A DNA stretch of 64,000 nucleotides from Chryseobacterium antibioticum (GTDB taxonomy: Bacteria; Bacteroidota; Bacteroidia; Flavobacteriales; Weeksellaceae). A program made the position numbers and the translations under genes. The stretch is taken from NCBI RefSeq assembly GCF_012927325.1, contig NZ_JABBGI010000015.1, forward strand, positions 1 through 64,000. Direction: 5' to 3'. The first letter of the stretch is position 1; each line of letters starts with the position of its first letter. The notes under the pieces were generated by a model. That model saw only the letters and a list, made by a program, of their open reading frames with translations, was not told the DNA's origin and did no database searches. Positions 8,638 to 14,857 of this stretch are shown here, piece after piece.

Positions 8638-9652
8638 AAACTTTAAGAGTCATGAACTCTTCTTTTATAAAATCAACCACTAAAGTATTCAACTTTTTAT
8701 TGATTTTTTTCTGTTCATCTTTTTCCACTGAAGTGAAAGCATCAGGGAAATCTTTTCCAAAATCTTCCAAAATATCCTGAGCAAAAAGACCTATGATTTT
8801 GCCTACTATTTTAGGTTCAAATTCTCCAACTTTGCTCACCACATTATTCAACCTGTTGACCGTAGCATATTTTTGGATCTCTTCCCAAATATGTTGAGCA
8901 TTTTCAGAAAAATCTGCCGGTTTTTGAACGTGTTTGTATTCTTTTCTGACCATTTTAGATTTTTCTATCCACTTTTCATTCTTGTTTTTAAGAATGACTC
9001 TTGCTCCATTTCCAAAATATTTGGTTTTCAAAGTTTTGACAATAGTTCCTTCACACGTATTATTTTCAATTTCGGGTAAGCTTAACCAGCCCGGAATTTT
9101 AGAATCAAATACATTCGGGAACTTCAAAGCTTCTTCCAAGCTGCCCTGGAACAAAATTTTAGCATAGAAAAATCCGGTTTCCTCAAAAATCTGATTAACC
9201 CGATCTGTATCCAAATAAGTAATTCCGTTCAACTTGATGTCGAATCCATAAAATTCGTTGTGAGGCGCATATTGAATGCCCTTTTGAACTTTTATAGCAT
9301 CTTTTACGGGCTCTACTTCCTGATGTTTGTAGCCACCACCGAATAATTCACCGTAGATCACTACTGTTTCCAATTCCGGATGAATGGTTTTCACCTTCTG
9401 GAACAAATCAATTACATTTTTTCTGTAACGCTCTAAAATATGGTGTGCGTTGTAGAACTTCTCATCTTTTTCAATGAAAGCGGTTCTCTTCCCGATTTTA
9501 ATTTCCTTTCCATCGGTAAAGAAAGAGAAATTAGCCCCGTGAACCTTTTCCTGTAAAATGAAAATCTCATCCCAAAAACCCTGCAATCTGATCTGCTCGA
9601 TCACGCGGGCCTGGTAAGCATTTTCTATAGAGTTATATGTTTTGAAAATCAT
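8636..9652 (-). CDS. RNA ligase, T4 Rnl2-like
   Basis: A 338-residue ATP-dependent RNA ligase. Motif I is EKVHGANFSFF, with nucleophile Lys36. GELFGG lies at 101-106, motif III EFYGFDIKL at 133-141, motif IV EGTIVKT at 201-207, and motif V ILKNKNEKW at 220-228 with two Lys. The C-terminal helical third is typical of Rnl2 relatives. It would seal 3'-OH/5'-phosphate nicks in RNA through covalent Lys-AMP, ligase-AMP and AppRNA steps. All core residues are present. Neighbours are a cyclic-phosphate-processing protein, an RNase Z-like protein and a tRNA array, which together suggest tRNA repair. Confidence 0.9.
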   Translation of the reverse strand: MIFKTYNSIENAYQARVIEQIRLQGFWDEIFILQEKVHGANFSFFTDGKEIKIGKRTAFIEKDEKFYNAHHILERYRKNVIDLFQKVKTIHPELETVVIYGELFGGGYKHQEVEPVKDAIKVQKGIQYAPHNEFYGFDIKLNGITYLDTDRVNQIFEETGFFYAKILFQGSLEEALKFPNVFDSKIPGWLSLPEIENNTCEGTIVKTLKTKYFGNGARVILKNKNEKWIEKSKMVRKEYKHVQKPADFSENAQHIWEEIQKYATVNRLNNVVSKVGEFEPKIVGKIIGLFAQDILEDFGKDFPDAFTSVEKDEQKKINKKLNTLVVDFIKEEFMTLKV

Positions 9653-9804
9653 TTTTTTTAGTTTTTTTAGTTTTTTTAAAGCTTAGAATATTTCCTGCAG
9701 ACTCATCATTTTTAACTTCTTCCTTTCAGTCATCTTTGATATTACGATTATGCAAAGTAAAAAAGCAATGACGCAATCTTTTTGCGCTGATCTAAAAATG
9801 TTGA

Positions 9805-10176
9805 TTACAACTTTTTAAAATTTTCCAAAAGGCTTAGAATATTCTTCTTTCCGACCGGATTCATGGAATGACAATAGAATTTGGGCAGGTCTAAATAGTT
9901 ATCCATGCAATATTCTATTAACCATTTGGCACAGTCATAGCCTGTTTTTTCAGTATATTCCTGAGAATCGGGTTTCAGATAATGCTGATCTGCCAGGTCA
10001 TGGTCAAAAGAAATTATTTCCGGAAGTCCTTTTTCCACTATTCTGTTGACAAATTGCTCGTAATTCCGAACAATATGCCAGTCCTTTCTGAGGAAAATAT
10101 CCTGTCTGGTATAATGATACGCTTCGATCGGGTATCTTATATCATCCAGAAATAATAGTCTTTTAGTCATTTCCAT
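9805..10176 (-). CDS. Cyclic-phosphate-processing receiver-like protein (cREC)
   Basis: A 123-residue protein with a receiver-like fold but not a response regulator. Its hallmark motifs are DDIR (11-14), FDHDL (57-61), TGYDCAKWL (78-86) and CHSMNPVG (102-109). Burroughs and Aravind predicted this family to process 2',3'-cyclic phosphate or related ends in RNA-repair operons. Here it precedes the RNA ligase gene by about 150 bases on the same strand, which fits preparation of broken RNA ends for ligation. The biochemistry is predicted, not shown. Confidence 0.8.
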   Translation of the reverse strand: MEMTKRLLFLDDIRYPIEAYHYTRQDIFLRKDWHIVRNYEQFVNRIVEKGLPEIISFDHDLADQHYLKPDSQEYTEKTGYDCAKWLIEYCMDNYLDLPKFYCHSMNPVGKKNILSLLENFKKL

Positions 10177-10222
10177 TGTTTTATTTTTTAAGCCCGAAGA
10201 CTTATGTTAACAATTATTTTTT

Positions 10223-10708
10223 TTAAACCATTATATCAGCACAATTGGAACTTGCGAATGCATACGGTTTTGCTTTAAACACATATCCCATTCCCAGAAT
10301 ATATCCCATAGCATCTTTCAATGCAGTGTTTGATTTAAAATCAGGATCGGTATTAATGTCTGCGTGTACTTCCATTTCCACACCATAATCATCCAGAATG
10401 GCACAGATAGCGTAAGCAATTTCTACGGATCTATTGACCTCATTCAGCATTCGTTCTTTGATACTGATCTTCTGTATTTGTCTTTCTTTTCTGATAAAGG
10501 TAAACGCTCCTTTTCCCTCACGTACAAATACTACTGCTGTAGCATAGCTGATCGCTTCGCCGTAAACGTGGGAATCTGAGCCCACACATACTTTCAGGCG
10601 GTGACCGTTAGCCTGTTCGCGGATGATGGCTTCTTCTACCAGCTGTGTGATAGGTTTTTGGAAAAAATTTCCTTTCATATTCTGCCATACTTCTTGTTGC
10701 GTTTCCAT
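10223..10708 (-). CDS. YkuK-type RNase H-like protein
   Basis: A 161-residue protein of the YkuK (DUF458) family with an RNase H-like fold. Acidic motifs are VCVGSDSHVYG near residue 41 and HADINTDPDFKSN near residue 115. The C-terminal KPYAFASSNCAD is typical. A nuclease role on RNA is predicted from fold and context. It is the first protein gene downstream of the tRNA-like array, 122 bases from the Trp-type element, so it may share its transcript. Confidence 0.75.
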   Translation of the reverse strand: METQQEVWQNMKGNFFQKPITQLVEEAIIREQANGHRLKVCVGSDSHVYGEAISYATAVVFVREGKGAFTFIRKERQIQKISIKERMLNEVNRSVEIAYAICAILDDYGVEMEVHADINTDPDFKSNTALKDAMGYILGMGYVFKAKPYAFASSNCADIMV

Positions 10709-10830
10709 TTTTTTACATGTTTTAAGTTCTACATATGTTTATTTATAGTTGATCAATGATAATTGATTAATGATTTTGTAAGTAGTTTAACTTCTAATCT
10801 CTAGCTTCTAACCTCTAATTTCTATTTTGC

Positions 10831-10900
10831 ACTCCGAACCGGATTCGAACCGATACCATCAGTTTTGGAGACTGAGCTGCTCCCCTTACACTATCAGAGT
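10831..10900 (-). tRNA. tRNA-Trp(CCA)-like
   Basis: 70 nt. The acceptor ACTCTGA/TCGGAGT has one G-T pair. The anticodon stem TCAGT/ACTGA has loop CTCCAAA (anticodon CCA). The T arm is ATCGG-TTCGAAT-CCGGT. The D arm (GTGT...GCAG) does not close well. It is followed by GCA. This is the last element of the array in transcript order. Confidence 0.8.
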
Positions 10901-10910
10901 ATTTTTTGTT

Positions 10911-10980
10911 GATTCATCAGGACTTGAACCTGAACAACAAGAGTCAAAGTCTTGTGTGCTGACCCATTACACTATGAATC
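10911..10980 (-). tRNA. tRNA-Gln(TTG)-like
   Basis: 70 nt. Perfect acceptor GATTCAT/ATGAATC. The anticodon stem CAAGA/TCTTG has loop CTTTGAC (TTG). The T arm is TCAGG-TTCAAGT-CCTGA. The D stem is only 3 bp (TGT/ACA). Its 3' half is shared with the element at 11557. Confidence 0.8.
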
Positions 10981-10989
10981 ATTTTTTGT

Positions 10990-11061
10990 GGATCAAAACC
11001 GAATTGAACGGTTCCCTTTTGCTTTTCAGACAAATGTGCAGACCTTCTACACCACTGATCC
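10990..11061 (-). tRNA. tRNA-Phe(GAA)-like
   Basis: 72 nt. Acceptor GGATCAG/TTGATCC, D stem GTGT/GCAC, anticodon stem TTTGT/GCAAA with loop CTGAAAA (GAA), T arm AACCG-TTCAATT-CGGTT. The fold is complete, but the sequence is unlike a standard tRNA-Phe. Confidence 0.8.
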
Positions 11062-11130
11062 CTGTTTATGAGTAATGAATAATTGGTAATGAATAATCCC
11101 CAAATAACCTTATCATCATTTATGTTCTGT

Positions 11131-11203
11131 ACGGGAAAAGGGATTCGAACCCCCAATATCTTGAGCCTAAATCAAGTGCGTCTGCCAGTTCCGCCATTCC
11201 CGT
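11131..11203 (-). tRNA. tRNA-Leu(TAG)-like without a long variable arm
   Basis: 73 nt. Perfect acceptor ACGGGAA/TTCCCGT, a Leu-type D arm (GCG...CGC), anticodon stem CTTGA/TCAAG with loop TTTAGGC (TAG), T arm GGGGG/CCCTT. The variable loop is only ATATT, where bacterial tRNA-Leu has a paired arm of 10 or more bases. Confidence 0.8.
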
Positions 11204-11317
11204 GGGTTTTATAAATGATTATTGATAAGTGATCAATCATTTTTAAGAACGTAAATTTTTTATCAATGATAATTTATCATTCATCATTTATGAATTAAGG
11301 TTGGAGAAGGTTTGTAC

Positions 11318-11398
11318 CTATAAAACTATGCCTGTAGTTTTTGTTTGTAAGATCTTCTGCGCTCGACAAACCTTTCTCTTTCCTGTTTTTCTGTGAAT
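11318..11398. repeat. Array-specific ~80-base repeat, copy 1
   Basis: It contains GCCTGT, then GTTTG and AAGATCTTCTGCGCTCGACAAAC. GTTTG/CAAAC can close a hairpin around a palindromic AAGATCTT. Related copies lie at 11811 and 12096, each between tRNA-like genes. Confidence 0.6.
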
Positions 11399-11476
11399 GA
11401 TCATATCAATTTATTTCTCAATCTGAACTTTCATGGTATTATCATTCATTATTGACTTTTGACCATTCACGTCTGT

Positions 11477-11547
11477 ACTCTATAAGGGAATCGAACCCTT
11501 ATCTTCTGCTCGAAAGGCAGGCGTCCTAACCGTTAGACGAATAGAGC
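11477..11547 (-). tRNA. tRNA-Glu(TTC)-like
   Basis: 71 nt. Acceptor GCTCTAT/ATAGAGT, D arm GTC...GAC, anticodon loop CTTTCGA (TTC) on a stem CCTGC/GCAGA whose outer pair is C-A. Strong T arm. Confidence 0.85.
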
Positions 11548-11556
11548 ATTTTAAAC

Positions 11557-11626
11557 CAACTGACCAGGAGTCGAACCTGAACAACAAGAGTACTTTTCCT
11601 GCATGCTGCCCTTACATTATCAGCGG
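11557..11626 (-). tRNA. Chimeric tRNA-like element (anticodon position AGT)
   Basis: 70 nt. The 5' half matches the Trp-like element (CTGATAxTGTAAGGGxAGCA). The 3' half is identical to the Gln-like element over ACTCTTGTTGTTCAGGTTC. The anticodon stem CAGGA/TCTTG has loop AAAGTAC: the anticodon position reads AGT (Thr), but base 33 is A instead of the universal T. The acceptor has one mismatch. It is probably a recombinant or decayed tRNA. Confidence 0.65.
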
Positions 11627-11633
11627 TTTTTGT

Positions 11634-11716
11634 GGAAGCGGTAGGATTCGAACCTACTCAGCAATAAAGCAACAGATTTACAGTCTGCCCCGACTCTCCA
11701 ACTCCGGCGCGCTTCC
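11634..11716 (-). tRNA. tRNA-Tyr(GTA)-like
   Basis: 83 nt. Perfect acceptor GGAAGCG/CGCTTCC, D stem CCG/CGG, anticodon loop CTGTAAA (GTA), a 14-base variable arm as normal for bacterial tRNA-Tyr, T arm GTAGG/CCTAC. Confidence 0.85.
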
Positions 11717-11810
11717 CAGTATGAGTAATAGGTAATAAGCAATTAGTAATGAGCAATTTCTAACTTCTAACTTCTAATCTCTAATTTCTAACCTCTAATT
11801 TCTCTTTTGA

Positions 11811-11894
11811 AGAAAAACAAAGCCTGTCTTAATTTTTTGTTTGATATAAGAACTTCTTCGCTCGACAAACTTTTACTTTTTCTTCTGAACTAAT
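11811..11894. repeat. Array-specific ~80-base repeat, copy 2
   Basis: AGCCTGTCTT, TTTGTTTG, AAGAACTTCTTCGCTCGACAAAC and a TTTCTTCTGAAC tail. GTTTG/CAAAC encloses AAGAA-C-TTCTT. It aligns over its length with the copies at 11318 and 12096. Confidence 0.6.
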
Positions 11895-11912
11895 CTCATT
11901 TTAGTTATTTGA

Positions 11913-11993
11913 GATGGCTATGGGACTCAAACCCACTCAGCTTATGCAACGGTTTTGCAGACCGCCCCGACTCTTCCACTTCGGCGAACCATC
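11913..11993 (-). tRNA. tRNA with Cys anticodon (GCA) on a Tyr-type body
   Basis: 81 nt. Acceptor GATGGTT/AGCCATC, D stem CCG/CGG, anticodon stem GCGGT/ACCGT with loop CTGCAAA (GCA), a 12-base variable arm, T arm GTGGG/CCCAT. D arm, GTCGGGGC block and variable arm align with the Tyr-like element at 11634, whereas normal tRNA-Cys has a 4-5-base variable loop. It looks like a Tyr-type gene whose anticodon became GCA. Confidence 0.75.
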
Positions 11994-12095
11994 AGATGTG
12001 ATTGTAAATGATAATTGATGATCGATAGTTGATAGTTGATACTGAATTTACACCCCTCCTAACTTCTAGTTTCTAACATCTAACTTCTCAATAAA

Positions 12096-12178
12096 AAAAG
12101 AAAAAGGTTGTCGGTATTTTCCATATTTGGCGTAAAGATCTTCTGCTCTTGACACACTTTATTTCTTCTCTTTTGAAA
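12096..12178. repeat. Array-specific ~80-base repeat, copy 3
   Basis: GGTTGTC, AAAGATCTTCTGCTCTTGACACAC and TTTCTTCTCTTTTGAAAC align with copies 1 and 2. The outer stem is weakened. Copies 2 and 3 both continue into (A)CATTTTAGTTAT-like sequence next to the 3' end of a tRNA-like gene. Confidence 0.55.
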
Positions 12179-12200
12179 CAATTAACATTTAGTTATCTGC

Positions 12201-12271
12201 GATTCCGGAAAGATTCGAACTTTCAACTTCCGGTTTAACAGACCGGCGCTCTACCATTGAGCTACGAAATC
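12201..12271 (-). tRNA. tRNA-Asn(GTT)
   Basis: 71 nt. Every stem closes: acceptor GATTTCG/CGGAATC, D GCTC/GAGC, anticodon CCGGT/ACCGG with loop CTGTTAA (GTT), T GAAAG/CTTTC. It is one of the most tRNA-like members. Confidence 0.9.
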
Positions 12272-12386
12272 GTTTTTTGTTTGTGAATGGTCAATTGTCA
12301 ATTCGTTTTACTGTCAATTTTTAAAAATTCACTTGCAACGCAAAATTCACTATTCACCATTCACTTTTGCACCAAGCAAAACTGGT

Positions 12387-12457
12387 CTGGAAAGCAAGAT
12401 TCGAACTTGCGACCTCCCGCGTCCAAGACGGGTAAACAACCACCGTTATCTTTCCAG
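12387..12457 (-). tRNA. tRNA-Pro(TGG)-like
   Basis: 71 nt. Perfect acceptor CTGGAAA/TTTCCAG, 3-bp D stem, anticodon CCCGT/GCGGG with loop CTTGGAC (TGG), T GCAAG/CTTGC. It is followed by ACCA, so one of only two with an encoded CCA. Confidence 0.85.
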
Positions 12458-12526
12458 TTTTTCAGGTTCAGTTTCCAATTTCTTTTCCGGGAGACAGCCG
12501 GAGCTAAAATATTCTTTGAACCTTGC

Positions 12527-12597
12527 GGTCTATGCGGGAATCGAACCCGCAGTGCCCAAGAGACAGTCGGGCAGGTTAGCCTTTACCTCAATAGACC
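12527..12597 (-). tRNA. tRNA-Asp(GTC)-like
   Basis: 71 nt. Perfect acceptor GGTCTAT/ATAGACC, D AGG/CCT, anticodon CCCGA/TTGGG with loop CTGTCTC (GTC), T GCGGG/CCCGC. Base 37 is T, where a purine is nearly universal. Confidence 0.85.
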
Positions 12598-12605
12598 TTT
12601 TTTGT

Positions 12606-12678
12606 AATTCTGAGAGGGATCGAACCTCTACCCTTCGGTTTAGAAAACCAACGCTCTATCCAATTGAGCTACAGAACT
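12606..12678 (-). tRNA. tRNA-Arg(TCT)
   Basis: 73 nt. Acceptor AGTTCTG/CAGAATT with one G-T, D GCTC/GAGC, anticodon TTGGT/ACCGA with loop TTTCTAA (TCT), T AGAGG/CCTCT. Well formed. Confidence 0.9.
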
Positions 12679-12685
12679 ATTTTGT

Positions 12686-12758
12686 AATCCCAGAAGGAAT
12701 TGAACCTTCAACCCCCGGTTTAAAAGACCGGTGCTCTGACCAATTGAGCTATGAGATT
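12686..12758 (-). tRNA. tRNA-Lys(TTT)
   Basis: 73 nt. Acceptor AATCTCA/TGGGATT, D GCTC/GAGC, anticodon CCGGT/ACCGG with loop CTTTTAA (TTT), T GAAGG/CCTTC. Well formed. Confidence 0.9.
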
Positions 12759-12770
12759 GTTTTTTTTAAT

Positions 12771-12832
12771 GTGAATGGTCAATTGTTAATTTGCTTTGCT
12801 TGTCAATTTTAAATTCACCATTGACCATTCAC
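12771..12832. repeat. Inverted repeat GTGAATGGTCAAT / ATTGACCATTCAC
   Basis: 13-base perfect arms, 36 bases apart, lie in the spacer between the Lys- and His-type genes. The same words (GTGAATGGTCAATTGTCAATT, CACCATTCAC) recur at about 12284-12366 and TTGACCATTCAC at about 11458-11470. Array spacers are thus built from shared repeats. Confidence 0.6.
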
Positions 12833-12866
12833 ACTTAACAAGATTCACCATTCCTATTTATTTTGG

Positions 12867-12938
12867 GGTATCTTCGGGGATCGAACCCTGTTCTCCGGTT
12901 CCACAGACCGGCGCTTTACCAAATAAGCTAAAGAAACC
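12867..12938 (-). tRNA. tRNA-His(GTG)-like with damaged T arm
   Basis: The acceptor GTTTCTT/AAGATAC has one T-T mismatch and an extra G at -1 opposite C73, the tRNA-His identity feature. D is GCTT/AAGC. The anticodon stem CCGGT/ACCGG has loop CTGTGGA (GTG). The T stem (CAGGG vs CCCG) has lost about one base and does not close to 5 bp. It is the first array member in transcript order. Confidence 0.8.
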
Positions 12939-12947
12939 ATAAAAAAA

Positions 12948-12971
12948 GCACCTCTTTTCGGGAGGTGCTGT
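12948..12971 (-). terminator. Terminator upstream of the array
   Basis: AGCACCTC / GGAGGTGCT followed on the minus strand by T7. It ends the transcript carrying the 38-residue ORF at 13002, just before the His-type tRNA, so the array probably has its own promoter. Confidence 0.8.
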
Positions 12972-13001
12972 ATATATTTTGACGTGTCAGATCACTGAGA
13001 C

Positions 13002-13118
13002 CTACGTATATAAGCACCTTTTATCTATAAATTCACTATCCAGAATACATGCATATCCTTTCGGCCCTTGTCCGTCTAGTCTTGAATACTGATTAGATAT
13101 GTTATGTAATTGTTTCAT
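13002..13118 (-). CDS. Small protein, 38 residues, unknown
   Basis: The ORF starts at the ATG at 13116-13118 and ends 31 bases before a strong terminator. The sequence is MKQLHNISNQYSRLDGQGP then KGYACILDSEFIDKRCLYT: soluble, with two Cys and no membrane segment. I know no family. Support for expression is the terminator, and the similar size and arrangement of the ORF at 13499. Confidence 0.4.
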   Translation of the reverse strand: MKQLHNISNQYSRLDGQGPKGYACILDSEFIDKRCLYT

Positions 13119-13184
13119 TATATTCTTGTTATTTAAAAAGTTTTTGAATCCTGAAAACCTGTTGCTTTCAATTTTCGGTTGCAA

Positions 13185-13498
13185 AGTAAATATGAAATTT
13201 TTTAATCTGCAAATTTATTTTTCATTTAATTAATTGATAGTCAATAGTTTATATTGTAATTTAAGCATATAGAATAACCGTCCGCAATATCCTGCGGATC
13301 TCTTAAATACCTAAATGACTGTCTCTCATCGGGTTACTTATCACTCTTATTTATCGTATTAAATTGACATTGTTAATTAAAAATTGTTTGTTTGTATGGT
13401 TATTTTTTTTCATTCTAAATAATTTATGGCCTAAAACACAAGAAACGCCTCGATAACTCGAGGCGTTTCTGCGGTATTTTGTTTAAATTCTTACGGGT
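13185..13498. other. Gene-free stretch with hairpin
   Basis: AT-rich sequence between two small ORFs. It probably holds the promoter of the downstream small ORF. Apart from the hairpin at 13441-13470 I see nothing recognisable. Confidence 0.5.
13441..13470 (-). terminator. Long perfect hairpin, probable terminator
   Basis: A 13-bp perfect stem (AGAAACGCCTCGA / TCGAGGCGTTTCT) with a 4-base loop, T-rich on the minus-strand side. It lies 28 bases after the stop of the 42-residue ORF. Confidence 0.7.
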
Positions 13499-13627
13499 TT
13501 ATTGTAAATAATTTTCAAAGTAAGCACATTTCGCCTCATTCCATATCATCCATTCGTATCCGAATAATCCTTTTATTGAAGGGCTATCGCATAGATTTAC
13601 ATTGATATGTGCTCTTTGTAGTGTCAT
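13499..13627 (-). CDS. Small protein, 42 residues, unknown
   Basis: The ATG at 13625-13627 gives MTLQRAHINVNLCDSPSIK then GLFGYEWMIWNEAKCAYFENYLQ, which is rich in aromatics with two Cys. The terminator lies 28 bases downstream. No family recognised. A longer in-frame start exists at 13690, but nothing favours it. Confidence 0.4.
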   Translation of the reverse strand: MTLQRAHINVNLCDSPSIKGLFGYEWMIWNEAKCAYFENYLQ

Positions 13628-13837
13628 AATTTTCTGGCGCAAAGATATGAAAAATTGTTTTTCAGCCATGAAAATAATACTTTTGTTCACTGATCAGGGG
13701 GATAGTTTACTTGTGGAAATTGTTCAATTAAGAGCTTTTGAGACGGTGGCTTTGAGGACCTCAGCCACCTTATATTTGTTGGTCCAAGGGATTTTCTATA
13801 ATCTTTTAATACTTGAATTTTTAAATCTTTCAATTTT

Positions 13838-14857
13838 TCAATTCCTCAACATCTTATTCCTTCCCGTTTTAAACCTTGAAATATCTTTCAGGATCACATT
13901 GTCATCAGGATTAAAGTATTTGAGTTCATTGATGATCTCAGATCGGGTTCCGACTTTTTCTGCAATAATTTCATACGCAATACTCCGTGTTACAGACTGT
14001 AGTTTCGGATCTTTTTTAAACTCATGTTTCATCGCCTCAAGGTAGATGGTCTTTTTATAGGAAGGGGTTTTCTGATAAAGTTTTTGAATTTCCGTCTCCA
14101 GTTTTCCGACATCAAAAACATTGGCAAAATAATTATTCAGACAGTTGAATCCATCCTTATCTTCATCCCATCCTTTCAGCAGTATTTTCTGAGCTTCCTC
14201 AGGCTGTTCCATTTTCTTGCTGTACACCAGAGAAGCTTTTACCATTTGACTGTTGATTGTATAATCGTCTACAACCATTTGATAATAGTTATGAGCATTA
14301 TTGATATCGTTGAGTTCCTTATACAAGTCCCCTACTTTTTCTTTCTGCTGCATTTCTTTGTACAGATCAATGGCTTTTTTGTACTGTTTTGCTTTTTCAT
14401 AACATGATGCAGCTTCTGATTTATTGTTTAGTTTTTTCAGATACACCGCTGCCGCTTCATTGTAGAAACCTCCGTCTTCCAGTGTTTTCGCCCCGCGGAA
14501 ATTATCCTGAAGAAGGTTCATATATACTTTTGCTGCTTTTTTGTAATCTTTTTCAGCGATATATTTTTCGGCAAGTTCCTCATATTTACTTCGGATCCGG
14601 TCAAACAGGGAAGCTTCGAGATAGAAATTCCCACCCCCGGAACCTCGTTTGCCGGAATTATTCCTGTTCTGTTCTTTATCTTTTAAAGCAGTAATAATGA
14701 TCAAGATAATAAAGGCCACCACAAGGAAAATCGCCAGCGTCCCTACAACACTCCAAAAGCTTTCGTGGAATAACTGTGCGGCAATTCCTATGATCTTAAA
14801 CACCGCCAGAATCATAAATGCGATCAGGAATTTGTCTATAAATTTCTGCTTATTCAT
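13838..14857 (-). CDS. Membrane-anchored TPR protein of the MoxR/bpX operon
   Basis: A 339-residue protein. Two membrane segments lie at about residues 10-28 and 36-58, then a Gly/Asn/Lys linker, then helical TPR-like repeats from about residue 85 (for example YEELAEKYIAEKDYKKAAKVY and AIDLYKEMQQKEKVGDLYKE). The repeats recall SNAP-like TPR layers and should serve as a protein-binding platform facing the cytoplasm. It is the last gene of the six-gene operon: its start overlaps the previous stop by 8 bases. A direct role in the ternary machine is inference. Confidence 0.7.
   Translation of the reverse strand: MNKQKFIDKFLIAFMILAVFKIIGIAAQLFHESFWSVVGTLAIFLVVAFIILIIITALKDKEQNRNNSGKRGSGGGNFYLEASLFDRIRSKYEELAEKYIAEKDYKKAAKVYMNLLQDNFRGAKTLEDGGFYNEAAAVYLKKLNNKSEAASCYEKAKQYKKAIDLYKEMQQKEKVGDLYKELNDINNAHNYYQMVVDDYTINSQMVKASLVYSKKMEQPEEAQKILLKGWDEDKDGFNCLNNYFANVFDVGKLETEIQKLYQKTPSYKKTIYLEAMKHEFKKDPKLQSVTRSIAYEIIAEKVGTRSEIINELKYFNPDDNVILKDISRFKTGRNKMLRN

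Noticed and set aside
10827..12812. Several ORFs over the tRNA array (both strands)
   Set aside because: They are read through tRNA-like genes and spacers; tRNA folds explain the sequence and no protein family fits.
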